Source: Roseateles_B sp051857535
GTDB lineage: Bacteria > Pseudomonadota > Gammaproteobacteria > Burkholderiales > Burkholderiaceae_C
Direction of reading: 5' to 3'
Assembly: GCF_051857535.1 (NCBI RefSeq)
Contig: NZ_JBPZGY010000002.1
Coordinates: 372,001-436,000 of the forward strand
DNA length: 64,000 nt
Shown: positions 47,170 to 55,100 of the stretch, in pieces
Position numbering within the stretch: the stretch's first letter is position 1
Layout of the letters: every line of letters begins with the position of its first letter
Notes under the pieces: model-generated
What the model saw: the letters and a program-made list of their open reading frames with translations, nothing else
What the model was told of the DNA's origin: nothing
Database searches by the model: none
Program-made: the position numbers and the translations under genes

Positions 47170-47250
47170 GCGCCGCGCATCGCCAGCTCCCGCTTCACGA
47201 GACGGACACAGGCACCCACCAAGCTGGCGGCGATTCCTTGAGGCAAGCCC

Positions 47251-48642
47251 ATGAATGCGAACACGGACCTGATCGAGAACCTGACCTTCGACGAACTGCA
47301 GCCCGGCCAGCACGCCAGCCTGCGCCGCACACTGACGCGTGACGACATCAGTGCCTTTGCGCTCGTGTCCGGCGACGTCAACCCGGCGCATGTGGACGCG
47401 GAATACGCCCAGGGCACGCGTTTCGGCGGCGTCATCGCCCATGGCATGTTCGCAGGGGCGCTGATCTCTAGCCTGCTGGGCACGGAGTTCCCCGGCCCTG
47501 GCACGATCTACATCGAGCAGTCGCTGAGCTTTCACCGGCCGGTGCATGTGGGCGACACGCTGGACGTGCGCGTGGTGGTGAAGGAAAAGTCCCCCGCCAC
47601 CCACAATGTTCGGCTGGAGTGCGATGTGCGCAACCAGCGTGGCGAGCAGGTGGTGTCCGGCGTGGCCCTGGTGCGTGCGCCGACGAAGAAGGTGCTGCGG
47701 CCTCGCGCGGCCATGCCCACGCTGCACCTGTTCGACCCCAAGGCTCGTATCGAGGCCTGGATGGCCGGCCTGGCCAGCCATCCGGCCGTGCGCTGCGCCG
47801 TCGTCCACCCCTGTGACGAGGGGTCTCTGCGCGGTGCGCTCGACGCGGCGGCGGCCGGGCTCATCGTGCCGGTCCTGGTGGCCCCGCAGGACAGGTTGCG
47901 TGCGCTGGCAGCGGAACTGGGGCTGTCGCTGGACGCTGTCGAGCTGGTCGATGCACCCCACAGCCATGCCGCAGCCGAGGCAGCGGCGGCCCTGGCAGCG
48001 GGCGGCGAGGTGGCCATGCTGATGAAGGGGAGCCTGCACACCGACGAGCTCCTGCACGCCGTGCTGCACCAGCCCCGGCTCCGCACGGGCCGTCGCCTGT
48101 CACATGTGTTCCGCTTCGAGGTGCCGGCCTACCCCAAGCCGCTGCTGGTCACCGATGCGGCCGTCAACATCACGCCCAACCTGGAGGAGAAGGCGGACAT
48201 CGTGCGCAACGCCATCTCGCTGGCGCGAGCGCTGGGCGTGGAGCAGCCCCGTGTGGCCCTGCTGTCGGCGCTAGAGATGGTCACCCCCACCATCGCTTCC
48301 ACGCTGGACGCGGCGGCGCTGTGCAAGATGGCCGATCGCGGCCAGATCGCCCACGCGGTGCTGGACGGCCCGCTGGCCTTCGACAACGCCATCTCGGCTG
48401 AGGCCGCTCGCATCAAGGGCATCACCTCGCCGGTCGCAGGCGATGTTGACATCCTCGTGGTGCCCGACCTGGAGGCCGGCAACATGCTGGCCAAGCAACT
48501 GGAGTACCTTGCCGGTGCTGCCGGTTGCGGCGTGGTTCTGGGCGCGCGGGTGCCGATCGCACTCACCAGCCGCGCCGATGCCCCTGTCTCCCGCCTGGCC
48601 TCGGCGGCACTGGCCGCAGTGGCTGCCCGGGCCGCCGCGTGA
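47251..48642 (+). CDS. Bifunctional MaoC-like hydratase / phosphate acetyltransferase
   Basis: A 463-residue fusion. Residues about 10-145 are a MaoC/(R)-specific enoyl-CoA hydratase domain (SGDVNPAHVDAEYAQGTRFGGVIAHGMF, with the Asp and His of the catalytic hydratase-2 motif). Residues about 155-463 are a phosphate acetyl/butyryltransferase (TDAAVNITPNLEEKADIVRNAI, DGPLAFDNAISAEAARIKGI, VPDLEAGNMLAKQL). It could link PHA-type enoyl-CoA intermediates to acyl-phosphate and, with acetate kinase, to ATP. Its stop overlaps ackA by one base. Confidence 0.93.
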   Translation: MNANTDLIENLTFDELQPGQHASLRRTLTRDDISAFALVSGDVNPAHVDAEYAQGTRFGGVIAHGMFAGALISSLLGTEFPGPGTIYIEQSLSFHRPVHVGDTLDVRVVVKEKSPATHNVRLECDVRNQRGEQVVSGVALVRAPTKKVLRPRAAMPTLHLFDPKARIEAWMAGLASHPAVRCAVVHPCDEGSLRGALDAAAAGLIVPVLVAPQDRLRALAAELGLSLDAVELVDAPHSHAAAEAAAALAAGGEVAMLMKGSLHTDELLHAVLHQPRLRTGRRLSHVFRFEVPAYPKPLLVTDAAVNITPNLEEKADIVRNAISLARALGVEQPRVALLSALEMVTPTIASTLDAAALCKMADRGQIAHAVLDGPLAFDNAISAEAARIKGITSPVAGDVDILVVPDLEAGNMLAKQLEYLAGAAGCGVVLGARVPIALTSRADAPVSRLASAALAAVAARAAA

Positions 48643-49895
48643 TGCACGCTGACACAGCGCAGGAGCACCGGCCGGTCTCCCTTCCCGACGAACTGCGCGG
48701 CCGGCAGGCAGTGCTGGCCGTGAACGCAGGCTCCTCGTCCCTGAAGATCGGCCTGTACCCCATGCCGGACGCGCCGGCCGCATGGTCTGCCGTCTGCGAG
48801 GGGCTGGAGCCTGGGGGCACCCCGCACTGGCAACTGCGCGGCCAGGCGCCGAGGCCCTTGCAGGCGGTGCGCCCACGCCCTGGCGGGCCCCAAACCGAGG
48901 CCTTCGACCTCGCCCTGGAGGAGCTGGCCGGGTGGCTGGCGCAAGCCGACGTGCAGCTGATCGCCGTGGCGCATCGCATCGTCCATGGCGGGGAGCGCTT
49001 CACCGCGCCCTGCAAGCTCGACGGCGAGGCGATCGAGGCCCTGCACCTTCTCGCTCCGCTGGCCCCGCTGCACCAGTCGCACAACCTGGCCGGCGTCCAG
49101 GCCTTCCGACGCCAGTGGCCCGAGGTGCCGGCCGTGGGCTGCTTCGACACGGCCTTCCACGCGGGCTTGCCGGATGTCGAGAAGCGGCTGCCGCTGCCCC
49201 AGGCCCTGGCCAACCAGGGCCTGCGCCGCTACGGTTTCCATGGGCTGTCCTACCAGTTCGTGTCCGCGCGGCTGGGTGAGCACAGCAGCCGCTCCACGGG
49301 TCGGGTGCTGATGGCCCACCTCGGCAACGGCGCCAGCCTGTGCGCCATGCGCGAGGGACGATCCTTCGCGACGACCATGGGCTTCTCTGCGCTGGATGGA
49401 CTCATGATGGGGACGCGCTGCGGCAGCCTGGATGCCGGAGTGCTGCTGCACCTGTGGCGCACCGGCTGGACCCTGCAGCGCGTGGAGGCGCTGCTGTACC
49501 GCAGCAGCGGGCTGAAGGGGGTCTCGGGCCTGTCGGCGGACATGCGCACGCTGCGCGGGAGCACTGACCCGGCTGCCCGGCAGGCCATCGAGCTCTTCCA
49601 GCATCGGGCCCGACGCGAGGCCGGGGCACTTTCGGCGGTGCTGGGAGGGCTGGATGTGCTGGCCTTCACCGGTGGGATCGGCGAGCACGACGCACTGACA
49701 CGCGAGGCCATCGCCGCGGCGCTGGAACCCTTTGGCCTGCGTCTGGATGCCGCCCGCAACCAGGCCGCCCGGGGCGACAGCATCCAGGCCATCCATGACG
49801 AGGACTCCTCCGTCGAAGCCTGGGTGATACCGACCGATGAAGGCCGCGTCGCAGCGAAGGCGGCCTTCGATCTCCTGAAGGACTCGACCCCATGA
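48642..49895 (+). CDS. ackA: Acetate/propionate kinase
   Basis: A 417-residue acetokinase family enzyme that makes ATP from acetyl-phosphate. Signatures are present: VLAVNAGSSSLKIGLYP (phosphate 1), VAHRIVHGG, FDTAFHAGLPDVEKRL, RYGFHGLSYQFV, MAHLGNGASLCAM, GLMMGTRCGSLDAG and FTGGIGEHDALTR. The start ATG overlaps the pta stop (TGATG), and its own stop overlaps the phaC remnant start as ATGA, so the three were one transcript. Confidence 0.95.
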   Translation: MHADTAQEHRPVSLPDELRGRQAVLAVNAGSSSLKIGLYPMPDAPAAWSAVCEGLEPGGTPHWQLRGQAPRPLQAVRPRPGGPQTEAFDLALEELAGWLAQADVQLIAVAHRIVHGGERFTAPCKLDGEAIEALHLLAPLAPLHQSHNLAGVQAFRRQWPEVPAVGCFDTAFHAGLPDVEKRLPLPQALANQGLRRYGFHGLSYQFVSARLGEHSSRSTGRVLMAHLGNGASLCAMREGRSFATTMGFSALDGLMMGTRCGSLDAGVLLHLWRTGWTLQRVEALLYRSSGLKGVSGLSADMRTLRGSTDPAARQAIELFQHRARREAGALSAVLGGLDVLAFTGGIGEHDALTREAIAAALEPFGLRLDAARNQAARGDSIQAIHDEDSSVEAWVIPTDEGRVAAKAAFDLLKDSTP

Positions 49896-50164
49896 AAGAC
49901 GCCGATTCGATGCCAGCCGAGCTCTCTCCGGACGCAGCCGCACGCCATGCCGCGCAGCGCCTGGACGCTCTCTGGCAGGCCGGCCTGGCCCGCTCCTGCG
50001 GGGGCTTGTCACCGGTTGCGATGGCGCTGGCCGTCACGGACTGGGCCTTGCACCTGTCTACCCAGCCCGCGCAGGCTGCGCTGCTCCAGCCTGCACCGAG
50101 ACCCCATGTTCAATCATTGGTGGGACCGGCACGGTCGCACTCGTCGTGCTTCCCATCGGCCTGA
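49892..50164 (+). pseudogene. PHA synthase N-terminal remnant (PHBC_N-like)
   Basis: A 90-codon frame coupled to ackA by ATGA. The first 65 residues contain the PHB polymerase N-terminal block LDALWQAGLARSCGGLSP followed by VAMALAVTDWALHLSTQP, characteristic of the PHBC_N domain of PhaC-like proteins. After about residue 65 the similarity stops, and the remaining frame (VQSLVGPARSHSSCFPSA) is unrelated. A full PhaC is 550-600 residues with a lipase-like Cys, so this gene is truncated and inactive. It supports a past role of the cluster in PHA metabolism. Confidence 0.75.
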
Positions 50165-50627
50165 TGGCAGCCCTGGCTCTCGCTGCATCGGCAACGCATC
50201 GCAAATCCGGTCGGGCGCGGCATGCCGCCTTCCGGCCGCACTTCATCCTGGCCCTCCGGCGTCTGGCGGTCGCGGGGCGGATAGCTTCAGTGAACGACTC
50301 TTGTTTTGAACGGCCGTTGTTGGGCACCGAACTCAGCGAGGCGAACGACGGCTCCCAGCCCCATGTTGCCGTCCGCCGCGCTTGAGCTGGGCGAAAGCAT
50401 TCAGCCTGAATCGGCTGTCCGCTCGGCCGCGACGGCGGTCAGCTCCTGACCGAGGCCGTGAGTTGAGGTGATTGGGCCGCCTGTCATGGCGCGCAACGGT
50501 ACCGCATTGAAGCCGCAGTTGTCGACGCGCTTCGAGGCCTGCGGGTAAGGAGAGAATCACGGCCTGGACCGCCCCTGGTCGGATAGGCAGCCTGTTCCTG
50601 TCCACAGCTGGTGCCGTCAGATTACTC
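50165..50627. other. 463-bp gap, decayed sequence without a supported gene
   Basis: Lies between the phaC remnant and truD. It holds short palindromic words (such as AACGGCCGTT at about 50309-50318) but no open frame with recognisable sequence. It may be the scar of the deletion that removed most of phaC; the truD promoter must also be here. Confidence 0.4.
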
Positions 50628-51641
50628 ATGACCGACGCTCAATACACCACCTTGCCGCAGTGGCCCAACGCTTATCCGGCCAGCGGCGCCAGCGCGACCC
50701 TGAAACTCCTCAACGAGGATTTCATCGTGACCGAACTGCCGCTGCAGCGACCCTCCGGTGAGGGCGAGCACATCTGGCTGGACATCGAAAAGAACGGCGC
50801 CAACACCGCCTTCGTCGCCCAGCAGCTGGCCGAGGCCGCCGGCGTGCAGGACAGGGACGTGGGCTATGCCGGCCTCAAGGACCGCTACGCCATCACCCGC
50901 CAGTGGTTCAGCATCTATCTGCCGAAGGGCGAGACGCCCGATCTGACCCAGCTTCAGCACCCGGAGTTCAAGGTGCTGAGCCAGAGCCGCCACGTGAAGA
51001 AGCTGCGCCCCGGTGATCTGCAGGGCAACCGGTTCCGCATCGTGCTGCGCGACGTGACCGGCGACCGCGACGCCATTGAGGCCAATCTTGCGGCCGTTGC
51101 GTCACATGGCGTGCCCAACTACTTCGGCGCTCAGCGTTTCGGCCACGATGGCGGCAACGTCGAACAGGGACGGGCCATGCTGGCGCGCGAAATCCGCGTG
51201 CGCAACCCGAAGAAGAAGGGCATCTACCTGTCTGCGGTGCGCTCCTTCGTCTTCAATGAAGTGCTGGCGCTGCGGATTCAGCAGGGACTCTGGGGCAAGA
51301 CCCTGCCCGGCGACGTGATGGACGAGGCGGGTCGGCCCACCGGACCGCTCTGGGGACGGGGCCGCGTGAGCACCACCGATCAAGCGCAGGCCCTGGAAAT
51401 GGGAGTGGCTGAACGCCACCCCACCTTGTGCGACGGCATGGAACACGCCGGTCTGGATCAGGAGCGCCGCGCCCTGGTGGCTAGCCCGATGGACATGTCA
51501 TGGGAATGGCCGCAAGCCCATCAACTGGTGCTCACCTTCTCTTTGCCCGCCGGGAACTACGCCACCTCCGTGCTGAACGAAATCCTCCGCGCCACGGAGC
51601 CTGAGCGGCACACAGAGAACGAGTCTGCGGCTGGCGAATGA
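50628..51641 (+). CDS. truD: tRNA pseudouridine(13) synthase TruD
   Basis: A 337-residue TruD-family pseudouridine synthase that modifies U13 of tRNA-Glu. Family motifs are present: NEDFIVTELPLQRPSGEGEH, the catalytic Asp85 in VGYAGLKDRYAIT, NYFGAQRFGHDGGN, RSFVFNEVLA and GNYATSVLNEIL at the C-terminus. Length is normal. It stands alone between the phaC remnant and the CHAT locus. Confidence 0.95.
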   Translation: MTDAQYTTLPQWPNAYPASGASATLKLLNEDFIVTELPLQRPSGEGEHIWLDIEKNGANTAFVAQQLAEAAGVQDRDVGYAGLKDRYAITRQWFSIYLPKGETPDLTQLQHPEFKVLSQSRHVKKLRPGDLQGNRFRIVLRDVTGDRDAIEANLAAVASHGVPNYFGAQRFGHDGGNVEQGRAMLAREIRVRNPKKKGIYLSAVRSFVFNEVLALRIQQGLWGKTLPGDVMDEAGRPTGPLWGRGRVSTTDQAQALEMGVAERHPTLCDGMEHAGLDQERRALVASPMDMSWEWPQAHQLVLTFSLPAGNYATSVLNEILRATEPERHTENESAAGE

Positions 51642-52171
51642 TGGGGCCCTTACCTCGGCATGCAGGGGGCGCCCCTGCCCCTGGCGCACCGCTTTCCGTC
51701 TGGCTCCGTCTGGCTCCGTCTGACCGCCTTCCCGCCCGTGCGCGTTCACGCCTGATTCGGCGGGGGTGGGGGCTCTGCGGCGACCTCTCTTCGACCTTCA
51801 GGTCGCCTGGGCGGTCAAGCCATCCCCCGTGCCGTCACGGGCTTGCCGTTCACGCGGACGGGCCGGTGTGATTGTCGGCAAGCCGCACGCCGATCACGCC
51901 CACTGGCGCCCCGGCACATGCGGGATGACGTGATCCAACAGATGCGCCGTGCCATCGCGTGCGCCAGGGCCGCCGGCCGATGGCTTGCACGATGGCCTCT
52001 CGGTACGATGAGCCCGCACGGCCTCAAGCTGCGCGCTACGCTTTGGTTGCGGACCTAGACAAGATTGTCGATAGCAAGTCGCCGCTGCGCGACTTTGTCC
52101 GATTCCCGCGGTAAAAAGCCTAGTCGTGAATCCGGGCTCCTTCAGGCGCCCAAGCAAGATCAGGAGCGCCA
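51642..52171. other. 530-bp gap upstream of the CHAT-TIR locus
   Basis: No gene, tRNA or terminator could be supported. The last 150 bp must contain the promoter of the CHAT-TIR operon, but no good -35/-10 pair was seen. An AGGAG ribosome site lies 8 bp before the CHAT gene start. Confidence 0.5.
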
Positions 52172-55100
52172 ATGGCAGGCAAGGGAGACAACACGGGCAC
52201 GCCGCACGCCGAGATCCATTTCGTCGTGTGGGGTGCGGACTTGACAGGCGGCGCGCGCTCGGCCAACGGGAGCGGCGCTCCGTCGGCCGCCAGCTCCGAG
52301 CATGGGGAAGTCAGGCAGGCGGTGCGCGTGGGGGCGCGGCGCGACAGCGGCGGTGCGCTGACTCTCACGGCCAGGCCCGGGGAAGACCTGGTCGAGATGG
52401 TCATCGCCAACGGCCCCACCCTGGTCCTTCACCCGCAGCATGCGCTGGAGCTGCTGCGTGCGCAGCAAGGCGGGGTGCAGCAGAATCAGCGCGATGGAAA
52501 CGGTACAGCGCTGAACCAGGTCCGTGTGTCAGCGCAGCTCGCCTGGCAAGGCCTGGAAGACGATGGCGGAGCGGCCTCACGCGGCGGATTGCTGCAGTCG
52601 ATGGGCGGCGTCCTTCTGGATACCCTTCGCGTGGTGCGCCGCGTGACGGGCGGTCAGGCGTCCACGGTGGCCGCAGAGCAGATCGGCAAGTTGGTGGACG
52701 AGCAGGTCGATCCAGGCGTCTACAAGTTGCCGCCTCAGCCGCTGCCGCCACTCAAAGGCAGCCGGTTCAAGGTCGCGGGGATGATCGAAGCGCCAGCCGG
52801 GGCGCCCAGCCTTGTGCTCATCCACGGCACTTTCTCCAGCACCGAGGGCACATTCGCCAAGCTCTGGCAGTTTCATCCGACCCGCGTGGAAAAGCTGTTC
52901 GGCCACTACAGCGGCCGTGTCTATGCACTGGACCATCCAACGCTGAGCGCCAGCCCGTTTGCCAATGCGCTGGCACTGCTCCGCCAGGTGCCCGACAACG
53001 CCGAGCTGCATCTGCTGACGCACTCGCGCGGCGGCATCGTCGCCGAGGTGGTGGCGCGCGTCGTTGGTGGCCAGGGGCTGGATGCCGATTCCATGGCGCT
53101 GTTCGCCAGCAGCGCAGATGCCAACTACAGCAAGCACCGTGAGGAGCTCGAGGCGCTGAAGAGACACGCCAGCCGCGGCATACGTGTCACTCGCATGGTG
53201 CGCGTGGCCTGCCCGGCACGCGGCACCTTGCTGGCGTCGCGCCGGCTTGACGCCTATCTGTCGGTCTTTCGCTGGGCGCTGGAACTTGCCGGCTTGCCCG
53301 TCGCGCCCCAGCTGGTGCGGTTTCTTGGCGCCGTCGCAACGGAGCGCCTGAAGCCCGATGTGTTGCCCGGCCTGCAGGCCATGGTGCCCGACTCGCCCAC
53401 AACGCAATGGCTCACGCAACCCTGTGAGGCGCCCCTGGCGGGCGAGCTGCGCGTTGTCGCTGGTGACATCGAAGGCGACTCTGTCCTCAGCTGGCTCAAG
53501 ACACTGCTCACCGATGCCTTCTATTGGACGGATCACGACCTCGTCGTGCAGACCCGCTCCATGTACGGCGGAGCGCCGCGCGGTGAAAGAGGCGCATCTT
53601 TCGTGCTGGACCGCGGTGCCAAGGTCAGCCACTTCCGCTACTTCGAGAACGAGTTCACCGCAGCAGCCATCGTCAACGGCCTTCTTGCCAAGGCTGCGCC
53701 CGCAGGCTACCGCCCCATCGGCCCGCTCTCCTGGGCGGGCCAGGACCACAGCGGCGACCGGGCAGGCAAGCCCAGCCAGAGGCCGGCGCTGCCTGCTGTC
53801 TTCGTGCTGCCGGGCATCCTCGGCTCCCACCTCGCCGTGGACGGCAAGCGCATCTGGCTCAGCTGGCGTTTCATCAGCCAGCTCGACCGCATCGCCTATC
53901 CCGGCCAGGCCACGCCCGACGGTCCCATCGGCCCCAGCTACGACGCCCTCATCGCCCACTTGCGCGAGACGCACGACGTCCACGAGTTCAGCTACGACTG
54001 GCGACGCCCCATCGAGGAGGAAGCACGCCGCCTGGGCGACGCGGTGCTGGCGGCGCTGGAGGCCCGCGCCGGCAGCGGCCAGCCGGTGCGCTTCGTGGCC
54101 CACAGCATGGGGGGCATCGTGGTGCGGACCCTGCAGCTGGAGCGCCCCGAGGTCTGGGACGCGGTGTTCCGTCATCCGCAGGCCCGCCTGCTGATGCTGG
54201 GTACGCCCAATGGGGGCTCCTACGCACCCATGCAGGTGCTCAGCGGCGACGACACCTTCGGCAACCTCCTGTCCAGCTTTGGCAGCCTGTTCGACGGCTA
54301 CGAAGCCCGTCAGCTCATCGCCGGGATGCCAGGTCTGTTGCAGCTGCAGGCCGACCTGCTGGACGAGAAGCTCCGCCTCGACACCCCCGCCGGTTGGGCC
54401 GCCTTGCAGCAGTCCGACATTGACGCGGTACAGAAGCGCATCGACGCCCAAAGCTGGTGGCACCGCGACCTCTTGCAGAGGAAGGCTCTGCAATGGGGCC
54501 AGCCTGCGCAGCCAATCCTCACGCGTGCCGTGGCGCTGCGCCAGCGGCTGGATCAGCAGCGCGAGGCTCTGCCCAACGCGGGGCAACTGCTCCTGGTCGT
54601 CGGTCAAGCCAAGTTCACCCCCACCGGCGTGCGTGTCGGCAAGGACGGCGTGCAGTACCTCAACGCTGCCAATGGCGGCGACGGCCGCGTCACCCTGGAT
54701 CGCGCCATGCTGCCCGGCGTCAAGACCTGGCAGGCCTCAGGCGCCCATGGCAAGTTGCCTGACCTGGAAGACTGCTTCAGCGCCTATGTCGAACTGCTCG
54801 ACAAGGGCGATACCAACAAGCTCAAGCCGGTTGGAGCCAACACGCGCGCAGGCATGGGCGGGGAGGCAGATGCTGCGCCTGCCCTCGTGGCCATGCGTGC
54901 TGTGCGGGGTGGCGAGCCACCGGAAACAGTCGATGCCGTCTTCCGCCCCGACGGCGAAACAGCCCCGCCAGCTTCCGTGCTGCCCGGCAGGCTGAGCGTA
55001 CGCGTTGTCAACGGAGACCTGCGCTTGCTCGCCGGGCCCCTGCTCATCGGCCACTACCGCTCCTTCGATCTCACGGGTGCGGAGGCTGTCGCCAACCGCC

